DNA from: Sphagnum magellanicum
Taxonomy: Eukaryota; Streptophyta; Sphagnopsida; Sphagnales; Sphagnaceae
Assembly: GCA_021904315.1 (NCBI GenBank)
Contig: CM038923.1
Location: 18,482,038-18,546,037, forward strand
Direction: 5' to 3'
Length of the DNA stretch: 64,000 nucleotides
Part shown: positions 34,055-56,515 of the stretch, one piece after another
Layout of the letters: every line of letters begins with the position of its first letter
How positions within the stretch are numbered: the first letter of the stretch is position 1
Program-made: the position numbers and the translations under genes
The notes under the pieces: model-generated
What the model saw: the letters and a program-made list of their open reading frames with translations, nothing else
What the model was told of the DNA's origin: nothing
Database searches by the model: none

Positions 34055-34290
34055 GTGTAGTAGGTAGGTAGGTGGATCGGTAGGTAGATAGGTCAATAGG
34101 TAGGTAGGTATGAAGGTGGGTCGATAGGTAGGTAGGTAGGTAGGTAGGTAGGTAGGTCGGTAGGTAGGTACGTAGGTGCATCGATAGGTAGGTAGGTTGT
34201 GGATCAGTAGCTACGTGTGTCAGTAGGTCGATAGGTAGGTAGGTGGGTCGGTGGGTAGGTAGGTGGGCCGGTAGGTAAGTGGGATTGGGA
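34055..34290 (+). repeat. GGTAGG tetranucleotide expansion 2
   Basis: Same motif and same relative position as 24545-24945 but shorter, with the same flanking words GTTTCTGCCCTCCAGTGTAG (left) and GTGGGATTGGGAGATTGTGG (right). Confidence 0.88.
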
Positions 34291-34894
34291 GATTGTGGTT
34301 TGGGGAGATAGTGGGATTTTTATTTCACCTGTGCGTTATGCACGGGGCACACACTAGCCGCCCCTGAAGCCGCGCGATGAAGTCGCCTCTGAAGCCGCTC
34401 ACGGACGGGTGCTGAGTCACTCTGGCCCAGTGTGATCCATGGAAACCGGTGTTTGGCAACAATCCAAAAAACCTCGTTTTGGGATTTCCGCCCTTGAAGC
34501 CGCGCGATGAAGCCTCCCTTAACTCCGCTCACGGACGGCTGCTGAGTCACTCTGGCCCACTGTGATCCATGGAAACCGGTGTTTGGTAGCAATCCAAAAA
34601 CCTCGTTCTGGGATTTCATGGATGGGATGAAACTGCCCCCCAGGGGTCAGTTTATCGGGGCGAGGGGGGGGGGGGGACCAACGATTGTTTGAAAAGAAAA
34701 AGTTTCTTTTAAAAACCAAAAACATCAACCAAACATTGTTGAAATAATACACCTGTGCATTATGCACGGGGTTCACCAATGGTCGTCCAAAATCAGAAAA
34801 ATTGGTTTTGACCCAAACCCATGGTTCTCACAAAAATAAAGGATCAAAAAATGGTGTTATTGGCAATTATTTGGGAACATACAGGTTTTTGCCC

Positions 34895-35145
34895 TTAGTA
34901 GGTAGGTAGGTGGATCGGTAGGTAGGTAGGTCGGTCTGTAGGTAGGTCGGTAGGTAAGTAGGTCGATATGTAGGTAGGTAGGTCGGTAGGTAGGTAGGTG
35001 GGTCGATAGGTAGGTAGGTCGGTATGTAGGTACGTAGGTGGATCGGTAGGTAGGTAGGTTGTGGATCAGTAGGTAGGTGGGTCGGTAGGTAGGTAGGTCA
35101 ATCGGTAGGTAGGTGGGTCGATAGGTAGGTAGGTGGGCTGGTAGG
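34895..35145 (+). repeat. GGTAGG tetranucleotide expansion 3
   Basis: Third copy of the expansion, between GTTTTTGCCCTTAG and the GGGATTGGGAGATTG right flank; the length differs again from the other two. Confidence 0.88.
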
Positions 35146-35227
35146 TAAGTGGGATTGGGAGATTGTGGTTTGGGGAGATAATGGGATTTTTATTTCACCT
35201 GTGCATTATGCACGGGGCACACACTAG

Positions 35228-36141
35228 TATATAGTAAAGGAAGGATGAAGCCTCTTTTAACTCCGCTCGGTACGGACAGTGGCTACAGAATGGGAAGGAA
35301 ATAAACCAGGAAGAAGAAGGAAAAAAAACCTTTGGACAAAGGATATGACTGACGTAAAGACAAGTATATACCTTTGGACAAAAGATGTGACTAACGTAAG
35401 GTGTCACGTGTGGTGCTATTAGGAACAAGAATTTGGGGAACCTATGGGAACATATTTAGCGCACCATTGGTTGGTTTCATAAACTGTTGTTATGGACAAA
35501 AAGAATACCAATGTGGGGTGGGTATTTGATTTTTTTGTAATACCCATATGCTCTGACTAATTGGAAGAAAAAAAATAGAATGAAAAAACCATTGGTTCTG
35601 GGTATTTGAAAATTTTCAGAATCAAAAGAATCATTGGGTTAAGGTATTTCATAAAAAAAAACAAAATCACAAAATCATTAAAGAATTGGAGTGGGAGATG
35701 CAAAGGACCGGCCGAGGGGGATCCACGGGTTAAAGAACTGGAGTGGGAAATGCGAAGGACTGGCCAGGGGGGATCGACGGGTTAAAGAACTGGAGTGGGA
35801 AATGCGAAGGACCGGCTGGGAGGGATCGACGGGTTAAAGAACTGGAGTGGGAAATGCGAAGGACTGGCTGAGGGGGCTCGATGGGTTAAAGAACCGGAGT
35901 GAGAAATGCGAAGGACTGGCCGGGGGGGCTCGACGGATTAGAGAACCGGAGTGGAAAATGCGAAGGACCGACCGAGGGAGCTCGATGGGTTAAAGAACCG
36001 GAGTGAGAAATGCGAAGGACCGGAGCGATGAGGGGGGACCAACAGTTGTTTGAAAAAAAAAGTTTTTTAAAAAAACCAAAAACATCAACCAAACATTGTT
36101 GAAATAACACACCTGTGCATTATGCACGGGGTTCACACTAG
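35228..36141 (+). mobile_element. non-autonomous Helitron with 51-bp minisatellite
   Basis: It starts TATATAGTAAAGGAAGG, a diverged 5' end directly after the previous CTAG. It ends with the hairpin CCTGTGCATTATGCACGGGG, then TTCACA and CTAG at 36138-36141, followed by T. The order of parts is: GCTCGGTACGGACAGTGG, a tract around GACTGACGTAAAGACAAG, the 51-bp minisatellite, an AAAACATCAACCAAACATTG tract, the hairpin. The same layout in reverse is found at 782-1530 and 59327-60240. No coding capacity. Confidence 0.78.
35690..36030 (+). repeat. about 51-bp minisatellite, plus-strand copy
   Basis: About seven copies of GGTTAAAGAACTGGAGTGGG, AAATGCGAAGGACCGGCCGA and GGGGGATCGAC with substitutions. 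The unit is shared with the two minus-strand Helitrons of this type. Confidence 0.88.
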
Positions 36142-37534
36142 TTCAGGAGTATTAGGAATGGCACTTGATCATTTTAGTCGACTCTTGTTTATTGGGTAAC
36201 AACAACTACTATAATTTCTTTCACAAGGTAACGATGAGATTCAGCATTTTGTACTGAGTTTCAGCCATTGATACTGAAATTTTTTAAAAATTCCTTACTT
36301 TATGGATATCACTAAAAGAGGGGTGAAAAGAGGCCCAAAGACAGGGTGAAGACAGGGTGAATTTGCGGATATCTCTATTATGTCATGACTCATATATGAT
36401 ATCAAGCACGTATTGTTTCAGACCAACACATGAGGAGGAATAAGCAATTTTTCATATTGAACAAGGTTATTTTATTGCAGATTAAAACTTGAAGATGATT
36501 AACATGTGTCAATTATTTGTGAATTCAATTGAAATATAAGTTAATCAAAACTAGTCATTGACAGACTGTAAGGACCATGTTTAATCAGGTAACATAATAG
36601 GTATAACAACCTACAAAGTCTAGATCACGTCATAATCACAATTTAAACATCAGTGGGGGGTGTGGGCCATTATGCTTTATGCATTTGACACATAGAAATA
36701 CAAATCTAAAAGTCATATATAATAGGGACCAAATTAAGGATGTAACTAATACTTTACTTTTGCATTATAATTTGAATAGACATTTCTGATTTCCAGTGAA
36801 TATAAATAAATGTTCATTGGAAGCAATAGAAATCATATGATACAAACATACATTGGTGTTATTTGTGTTTTATCAGGTGCTGAGGTGTAGGGACCTTTGG
36901 AAAATTTGGGAATTTCATTGCTAATTAATGGGAAGATTTTAGAGATCTTGGAACTTCATTAATAATATATTAATCTGTATCCCTGGATTTGCTTAATTTC
37001 ACAATAGTTCAAAATTAAAATTACAACCAGTGAAATTTGAATATTTTTTCAAATTATTGAGCAGAAAATTCAGTTAAATAAATCATTAAAAGTAGAAAGT
37101 TTGTCTTAAATTGAAACTTTCATATTCAAACATTTAACGTCCATACAATTTGTCATTTATCCAAGTATTATAAATAAGATTATTAAATAAACACTAAAGA
37201 CATATTGATGTATTATTGATCTTCTTTGTCAAATATACAACTTGATATTCTAGTCATATGTACAATAGTTTTCAGATTTGCAAAACAATGTCCACCTGCA
37301 CATGAGTTATGATACATGGATTATTTTTGGACCAATTTATGGAAGGTTTCCATATGGTTCTCTTTCAAACATCACACAAATGTTTTATTTTCATGTATAA
37401 AGAAAAACCATAAAACAAAAAACTTAATTTCTATGTAAAAAAATAGATACAATTGTATTAAGTGAAATGATCGAGCATGTCATTGATTAACAATGGTTGA
37501 ACTCATTTCAAAATTCAACCAAAATGCTCATAAT
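36142..37534. other. no gene seen; 3' flank of the receptor kinase
   Basis: AT-rich sequence between the Helitron cluster and the receptor-kinase stop codon. The gene's 3' UTR and polyadenylation site must lie at its right end, but no signal is distinctive. Confidence 0.5.
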
Positions 37535-48054
<10,520 letters not shown>

Positions 48055-51000
48055 TTGTTTGTCCACGGATGCAGACCACAATTAACAGATGATCTTAACC
48101 TGGTCACTCCACGCTTCACCTGTTAATGCGAACCCTGCTTGCCAAAGACTCAAAATTGTGAGCTCAGCTTGTATCCCTCTCAAGAATTAGAGCAGCGCAC
48201 CTCCCAGACCCAATCTGTAAAGTAACAACCAGGGCTTTCGTTTCTTTGTGCTACCACCTGCAAGTATCGGTAAAACTGGATGCCTAGTTCCGCACCAAGG
48301 CGATGGGATCGGCTAAGCGGTAGCTGCATACAGCTGTACCTCAAGTTGAAAAGGCGATATTATTCCAAAAGTAACGTACTAAGGTTGCAAACCTTAAAGG
48401 TCCTTGGAGATCGAGCAGTTTACATGCCACCTACAGCAGCTAACGTCAAATTGACATGCATGTGCAGTAGCCTCTAGATATCTAGATTCTTAGGAAAGAA
48501 ATGCGTTAAATCCAGATCATCAACAAAAATCTGTCCACCAGATTTACTATTAGGGCCACCAGTCCAAAGTATGGTTGATTTGCTTTGATGAATTTTGATT
48601 CCACTTAACCCTGATTAATGGGCCTGGTTAGACAATAAGATGAGATATAACCAAGGATGCTAGTATGAATAGGCCCCCTTCTGCTACTGCCACTTATCTC
48701 CCACTTATCTGCATAATTAGTACTGAGTTTAGTTCCGTTCAAACTTCACTTTCATATCTCAACTTCTTCTCTGTGGTGGAAATGGTCTAGAAGTATCTGT
48801 ACTATCTTGGTAAAAAATACAAAAGCTTCAGTACCTTCATGTAGGTAACCATGATCAAAGAGGGGGCTAGTAGTCTAGCCAAGAATGGGTGTCAGACACA
48901 GGTAGGAAATCATAAACTCTACTCTGCCAATGAGGTGATACAGGGTGCAACCCAAGAGGTCCCTTTTTATCATCAAAGACCTGTAATGCTTTATTATGAA
49001 ACACACCATAGATGAGGGAAATGTACAAAGGAGTAAAATGAAGGAAAAGGGAGAAGTGATAGGACATCAAGTTGGTTCAAAGTAGCTATGAAAAGCTCTC
49101 CATGTCCATAAGCGACCACCTGTGGTAGGTAGGTCAGCCATATTTATATGTCAAAAATTGATAGCTTGCAATAGATCGGCCGTGGTGATGAGAGGCATGT
49201 CATGAAGGGGTGAAAGTCAGGAAGTAGCTAAACCTATGGCTATTGCTCAACTTAAGATGAAAGATGCTTGCATCCTTTGTAATGTGATCAAAAAAAATTT
49301 ACGAAGAAAAGTGACCAAGGTAGAAAATGAAGGCCCTCTATCCACTTCAAGCTCCAAATGGCATTGACACAATTGTGTAAAAACACATTGGCATGTTTGT
49401 CTAAGCAATCAAATACCTCAATTGCTAAGGGGAGAAATTGATTAGTGAGGTGTCGGTTGTAATAACAAGGTCTTTGGCTTGAGTTACATTGAAGGTGGAA
49501 AATCTTTAAGTTGTGCAAGTTCAAGGAAATAAATCTGGTCACATTGGGTCCACAATGGCAACATTCGCTAAGGTGCAAATGCCATTTTTGGTAAGCACAG
49601 TGTCAACTTGTCAACAAAAGGAGTTCAATGTGGTTGAAAGAAGTGTATGTAATTGTTCTTGTTGCATGTGAAAATGAACATCTCGCATAATGGCGACAAA
49701 AGTGTCGACCGTAAATTACATCATGGGTTCCTTTGTGCTCGTTGTTATGAACACAACATAAAAGGTGGATACCCATAAGGTCGATGGGATGTGTGCACAC
49801 ACATCGAGGGATGCTTACAATTTGTCAAATGATGTACAAAATGTTGTGGAAAAAACTGGGGAAGATAATCAAAAGGCTAGGAAAATTGGTTGAATTGTAA
49901 ACTAAATGCCTGCCCTTGGGCCAGAACATATTAAAATTTGGGCATGATGGACCTTAAATGTCCCATTGAAGAGCATGTTACAAAAGGTATGATGGTGAAG
50001 ACATTTCGAAATGGAATCTTGAAGTTGAACCATTTGTTGCCCAATGAATTGTTCAAATGGAAGAAGACATGCATAAGCTATGAGTGGTAAAAGATCACAT
50101 GTCGCCTTCAAGCGTTGTTGGAAAGGAAACGTGTTATTGTCGACTTGTATTAAAGCTTAAAAAAGGAAAGGACATTGATCTACCATAAACCTAATGGCTA
50201 TGATTGAAACGACAAGGGCCCAACTTTCTAAATAGGCTATTAGGGCGATGGTGGATGTCAATATGAGGTCGCCGCCACCAAAAGTTATTGAGAGGGAGGC
50301 TTATTTATGAGCTAAAGGCCCTTTTTGGCTATCAAAGGATCTTGGACCCAATAGGCATCCAAACACTTGAAAGAAGGAGAAGTCAAAGGAAAAAAAAGAC
50401 TTTATGAATGTGGAAGATGGAGGTGTGCATCGTAAAATATACAATGGGCATTGCACAAAATAACGAATTATAATTCCGAAGGCCACCTAAACATCATCCA
50501 TTTTAAATAAAACATTCACATGTCAAACATCCTTTAACAAGACATCTTTGATGAAGGATGATGTGAAAGTTAAAATGCCCAATGGAACCCCCAAGATTGT
50601 AATTTGTTTGGATGGGGTGGTAAACTGGGATGGGGTGTTGAAATCTAATGGTAGGCCAGAGGGTGACCATGTAATGCATTTCTGAGGTTGGATAGAAAAA
50701 TGTATCACACAAATTTGGTCTAAAAATGTTCATATGCAGGTGATACAATTCAAAGGGGACCTATAATGTGAGTGTCATCTACAATGGATGGAAATAGACA
50801 AAAAAGGTTATAAAAGGTAAAGCCTTAAAATGGGCTAAAGTAAGTAATGCCCCTCCACAAAAGATCACCCTGATGAGTCCCCATGGCAGATGGGATGATT
50901 GTGACATCACCTTCATGATTATGATGATTGTAAAATAAAGGAAACTTGAATGCATAGAATGCACAAATAAAGGGGATGAATTGTATGATGTCCCCACATG

Positions 51001-51710
51001 TTGCATAAAGTTCTTGAAATATGACCCTTCTTCACATTAAATTGAAGGTGTTTGTCATGTCCAATTGAAGAAAAATGCAATTCGGGTGAAGGTTTAAGGT
51101 GCACCTAATGCCATGGATTATTGTTTCACAACCACCTTTCGTTGTAACTCCAAATTAATGTGGGGAAAAATGTGTTACAAAAGTTTGGTGGAATTGAAGA
51201 CATAAAATGTGGTTTGTGAGTTGATATAATGTTTCCCCCATTACAATAGAATGACCTCCACCTGAAGGCTTGGTCATGGCTAAGAGGTGGGCCGCCCCAA
51301 GGACATGTGAAATTTGTGGTGGAATGTGACTTTATGCAATATGAAAACAAAGTTAGAATAATTGAAGGAATCCACTCGCTGCATCTTCAAAATGAATATA
51401 GTCTCGAAAATGTTCAAAAACCATTCCAAAAATATCTCTTGTTGATAAATGCGACATGTGTTGGAACGTCAATTTGAAGGAATTAGAAAAAAGTTCAAGG
51501 TCTTGGTTTGGCTCGTAATTTTCGAGAAAAAGCAAGAAATAGCCATTTGATTTGGGGTGTAATGTGGTGGGAACTGAGGTGGTGTTGGAAGAAATGGGTG
51601 TGGGAGAAAATGGTGCCAAACTATGAACTGTTCAAAAATATTCCCATACATGGCCAAAGGTTAAATTACGGAATAGGTGTTTATGAGTTAGAGGATCATG
51701 TTTGGGAAAA
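48055..51710. other. upstream region of the receptor kinase, no gene seen
   Basis: The first few hundred bases must contain the receptor-kinase promoter and 5' UTR; no core element is clear enough to call. From about 48850 the composition changes to G/A-rich plus strand with only short frames. It reads like an old, decayed repeat rather than genes. Confidence 0.45.
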
Positions 51711-52522
51711 TGTTGCAACCCTACCTTGGGAAAGTGTGAGGATGAAACTCACACTCCCAAAGTTGGGACTTGGGAGTCCTCTAGGATTCCCAAAACTTCA
51801 AAGCTCAATTATAGGAGTCAAAACACCTCATATTACGGTGTTCTTTATATCATTGGAAATCTATTGAAGTGTAGATGTCGAAAATGGCCTCTCATGGGCC
51901 ATTTGGACATCTACAGCACAAGTTATGGCAAAAAGAAAGGCCGGAAGTCAAACTGGCAATTTGACTCCCGACCACTAAAAGTTGGGAATTGACCCAACCC
52001 TAGTGCATGCAGGTGAAGTGCGACACACCATTAAAAAGCTCTCGAGGAAAACTACAAGTTTGCTTCAGACCTCATCCCAATCGGAGGTTTGAGAAAAGAG
52101 TTATGATTGCTCAAAGTCCCAAACGTCGAAACTGGGACAGTTTCGGGACTTTTCCTTGGGAGTCCTAGGACAAAAAAACCATTCGGATGTGGGTGCTGTG
52201 CAGAGGCATAGAGTATACTATATGGGGGAAGGTGGTGGCTTCCCCTGAGTTCGGGCTGTGGTCAGTCAAATGAGTCCAGAGTTGCTCGTGGCTTGTCCTA
52301 GCACCAAGGGTGCTCCAAAATGAGAACTTGTTGGTTGATTTGATGCAAGTTCGAATAAATGAATAGCTTGTCACTCTTCCTAGTCCCATCTCGGAGCTTT
52401 AGCATGCCCCTTTACCCTTTTTAATGTTGAGAGCTAGGAGTGTGCCCCGAGTCCCCCACAATTCCACAACTTGAGTAATTTAGGCCCAACTTGGGGCTAA
52501 CTAGGGACTTGGGAGCACGTCA
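51711..52522 (+). mobile_element. solo LTR 2
   Basis: An 812-bp copy of the same LTR family, TGTTGCAACCCTACC to GGGAGCACGTCA. Flanks are GAAAA (51706-51710) and AAAAA (52523-52527), a 5-bp duplication with one mismatch. It is more diverged than solo LTR 1, for example CTTTATATCATTGG against CTTGGTGTCATTGG. Confidence 0.8.
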
Positions 52523-53942
52523 AAAAAAGGATTGAATTCAAACTAATCGACAAAGCTTGGGCCCACAAAAAAAACTCTTCCTGCAAGTTTTCCTAGTCGT
52601 TACTAGAAATCATTTGAGTCAAATTTGTGTTTCCCTATGCCCTATCACCCCACCACAAAGGGGCAAAGTGAAATACCATTGGGTAACAAAAGGAGCAAGT
52701 GCCAAACTACCACATTATACGCGTGCTATGCTAGTTTATCCAAGGGAAAACAAAATGCCACTTGTACATCATGTCGTAGAACGATGGGGATGTGATTATA
52801 CAAATAAGGACAACAAAGGCCTAAGTGAAAGGACCCGAAAATATCCAATGTTGAAACCCAAGTCCAAGTTAATGTAAGTGGAGTGGGAATTAGGGAAGGT
52901 ATTGAGCTAAGATGATCACAAGGGTTTGGATTGGATGAATTAAATGTCTAACAAGAATGTTGATGATAAGTTAACCCTAGACTAGAAATTGGTGCCCATA
53001 GGTGGGGCACAAGACTTTAGGTGGAGGTTAAAGGCGTGTTGAAAAAATGTGGGTAGGTTGGGGGGTATGATCATGGCCAACTATAGGGACTAATAAAGTG
53101 GAAGGGGAAAAATGTCCTAGTTCTGCATGATCGAAAGGGTTTGGGAAAATGTAAAGTTGCGACCCCACATTCACATGAAGGGTTGGGGGCTGGTAAGGGG
53201 CACTAATAGGTGGTCTATGTTTTGTTAAAATTGGAGGGGTAATGAATCAGTGGTTTATGGTTTGCATGGGGGATGAGGTCGAAGATAGGTCATTGGTGGT
53301 GCATGATGAGGCGAATGGGCGATGAGAACTACAAAGTTCAATGAAACATGATAAGTTGGGGAAAATGGGACATTTGGTGCCCATGAGGTACAAGGTCTAC
53401 TATGAACACGGGCTCCACTTTTTAAAAATTGCCTACCATTATAAGGTAATCTTAAATCTACAAAATTAATCACAAAATATTAAAGGAAATGAAAGAAAAA
53501 AGGTAGGAAATTTTCCAAGGAGTCTTATGCTGAAGCATTATGCCAAGGCCAAACCCTAACTTTGTTATAAGCTTATGTGTCACGATCACTAAGCTATTGG
53601 ATTCAATAAAACCTAAACATTTTAATACCAAAATATTATATTAGGACCTATTTGCGCAATTGTAGATAAGTCCCATGCTTTAAAGATTACCTATTTCAAC
53701 ATAGTAATTTAAAACCTATAAAGCCAACCACATAAGATTGGATAGATCAAATGAAAAAAATAATGAATTGTTACAAACAAGCAAGTCTTATTTCAAAATA
53801 TAGTTGAATTTTAATTTTGACATAACCTTTGACATCATCATCCTTACTTTACTAAATTTGACACAACCTATATACTTTCAAAAGGACTATTGTGCAAGGA
53901 TTAGGGGCCCAGACACTTCTAATCTTTTGTTTTTTGGACTAG
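52523..53942. other. no gene seen
   Basis: G/A-rich on the plus strand with short frames, of similar character to 48850-51710. No recognised repeat or gene. Confidence 0.45.
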
Positions 53943-54021
53943 CCTCTAAAATACTATTTGGAGTACCTAAGAAATGCTTCAACATGAACTTTATGGTTTC
54001 CAAGAAAGGGGTCCCCCGAGG
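53943..54021 (-). pseudogene. kinase-Sel1 relic, copy D
   Basis: The minus strand encodes RGTPFLETIKFMLKHFLGTP and NSILE. This matches WGTPLLETIKFMLKHFSGTP and DSIPE near the C-terminal third of copy B (about 11140-11215). Only about 80 bp survive, joined directly to spacer U3. The 5' flanking spacer on the right shows this was a full array member later deleted. Confidence 0.8.
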
Positions 54022-54184
54022 TGGGGTCAATGCTTGTAGCATTAAACATTTGTGACCCATTGTTGTCAAAGTTGTTAGAATCACCAAAATTAATTTTTTG
54101 TTTTACTAATGGCAACATCTTTTTCATTTCTTCTCACAAGTCTACCCACTGAGATATGTTTTTAAACACATGTTCAATGTTAAT

Positions 54185-55007
54185 TGACGTGCCCCCAAGT
54201 TCCTTGTTAGACCCAAAAGGGTCCAACTATGTCAAAGAGCGGAAGTAGTTGGAACTTGGTGTTGCTTCCAGCTTCGAGCACTAAAGGGGGTAAGAGGGCG
54301 TGCTGAAAGCTTTGGGATTAAACTGGGAAGAGGGACAAGCTATTTAGTTACTTAGTCCTGCATTCAAAACCAACCAACAAGTTGGTTAGTTCACATTCGA
54401 AACACTCTTGGTGTTGGAACAAGCCACGGGCAACCCTAGACTCACTTGACTCATCACCATGCCTCGGACTCGGGGGAAGCCACCACTTTCCCCCATACAG
54501 TATTCTCTGCGTCTCTTCGCCGCATTTGCATCCGAATGGCACTTTTTCCTGGGACTCCCAAAGTGGAGTCCCAAAACTATCTCGGTTTGGACTCCCAGGA
54601 CTTTGGGCATTCCTAACTTCTCGCTCCGACCTCCGATTAGAACGAAGTCTGAAGCAAACTTGTAGCTCTCCTTGAGAACTTTCCAATGGTGTGTCATACT
54701 CCACCTGCACACACCGGGATTGGGTCGATTCTCGACTTTTAGTGGTCGAGAGTCAAACTAGCAGTTTAACACCTGGCCCTTCTTTCGGCCATAACTTGTG
54801 CTGCAAATGTTCAAATGGCTCATGCGAGGTCATTTCAGACATCTACACTTCAAGACCTTTCCAACGGTATGAAGAACACCTCGATGCAAGGTGTTTTGAC
54901 CCCTGAAATTGCGCTCTGAGTTTTTGGGAGTCCTAGAGGCCTCCCAAGTCCCATTTTCGGGAGTGTGAGTGGCAACCTCACACTTCCCTCAAGGTGGGGT
55001 TACGACA
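54185..55007 (-). mobile_element. solo LTR 3 (inverted), with empty site in U1
   Basis: An 823-bp copy in reverse orientation: the plus strand starts TGACGTGCCCCCAAG and ends GTGGGGTTACGACA. The duplication TTAAT lies at 54180-54184 and 55008-55012. The paralogous spacer near 6108-6116 reads CAATGTTAATGAAGG with a single TTAAT, an empty pre-insertion site. The insertion is therefore younger than the U1/U3 duplication. Confidence 0.93.
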
Positions 55008-56324
55008 TTAATGAAGGTGAATGCACTACATTTTGGGTGTTTTGGTTTGAGCTTTTGAAATGCATCTTTAGTCCATGTCTTTAATTCACAAAGAAAAAAC
55101 ACAATAGGGTAGTTTCCTTTGAACTTGGTAACATCTTGTTCAATGATTTTGTTTCCAAAGACCTTCCGAATCTTGGAGCATAATCAATAGGACAAGTTTC
55201 ATTGAAATGATGTTGCACTGTGTCACAAAATGTTATAAACTTTTGCTCCTTCCCTATTCAATATTTCACAAAATTTGTATGAGGAAAACAAAAAAAAAAT
55301 CCAAAGTTTTCCCCATCTTTGTCAAAATGAAAAACATTGGTGCTTATAATGAATTTGTTCAAATTATGGTGACTAACTATTGAATTTTTTTTGATATTTA
55401 TCTTTATTCATTATACTAATTACCTTGAAAATAAATCTTATCATATGGATGTAGTCACACTAACATGTATCGTTAGTAGTCATAATCACTATTTCATTTT
55501 GTGTATCTCAAATTGTAAAAAAATAAAAATCAATCTAATGAATAAAAAATTATTCAAATTTTTTTTGTATGTTATGTAACCAATGCTTTTAAACAATAAT
55601 TACGCATTAAAAACACACAAAACACAATTTCATGTTTTTTTAGTGATGTAGTTGTGAATATATATAAAAACATTAACATAATAGTATTAACAAAACTTTG
55701 ATTTTTTTTTTAAAAATCTAAAAATGATGCATTGAAAAGATTTCAAAAATATTCTTTAAAAAACACATTGAAAAAACACAAGTCTGAAAGGATAGGTGTG
55801 ACTCCTATTAGAATGGTTGGACCCATATTTTCTCAAAACATCTTCAATTTTTTAATTTTTTTAAAATTACAAAAGGCTAATAAAAATAAATTTAAACTAT
55901 TGAGCGATTTGATTATATTTTTAAATCTTTCATATAGGATTTTTGGTCTTTATCTTCGCAATGCCAATTGCATACTTGTCTTTCTTCACCTTCACATGTG
56001 CCATACTCATGTAAATGTTTTCACCTTACATTTACCTTTATAATTTTGCAATGCCACTATATCTTTACATTACTTGATTCGGAATTTTTAAAAGTACTTT
56101 TACATTTACCTTTACTACTTGGCTGATTTATTTTTTGAAATTTTCATATGTCCTTATTTTGGTGATATATTAAAATGAATTTACTCACTCAACATTGGTA
56201 TTAGTTTTTGTCAACATGTTATAATGAATATATTTATTTCACATCTTTTTACACTACTTATGTAAGTAGAAAGGAAGAGAGTTAATTTGTACATGGGTTG
56301 TAAGTAGGGAAATGTGTCCAATAT

Positions 56325-56515
56325 TTCAATACACCTACCTCTATCTACCTACCTATTATCAACCCCAACTTACATATCACCACCAGTCAACAAACCCATT
56401 ACCAAACCTAAAACTTTGTATCACCCACATACCTACCTATCAACCTATAACTTACCGATGTACCTATTAACCTATTTACAACCTACTTACTTATAACATA
56501 CTTACCTACCTATGC
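56325..56515. repeat. CTAC/ACCT-rich tetranucleotide tract, U3 copy
   Basis: Counterpart of 8090-8280 with a few substitutions. Confidence 0.75.

Larger units (their letters stand above)
33927..35227 (+). mobile_element. two joined non-autonomous Helitron segments
   Basis: Two copies of the 3' half seen at 24415-25012. Copy one begins CAATGGCTGTCC and runs through GGTAGG repeats to the hairpin and CTAG at 34354-34357. Copy two begins GCCGCCCCTGAAGCC, repeats the GAAGCC and CAGTGTGATCCATGG parts, contains an internal hairpin end (34751-34771) and a second GGTAGG tract, and ends in CTAG at 35224-35227. Neither has a proper 5' terminus, so they look like products of end read-through or recombination between tandem Helitrons. 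Confidence 0.65.

Noticed and set aside
48840-53940. A possible retrotransposon internal region linking the solo LTRs.
   Set aside because: No gag, protease, reverse transcriptase or integrase motif could be read. LTRs 2 and 3 are in opposite orientation, each with its own flanking duplication.
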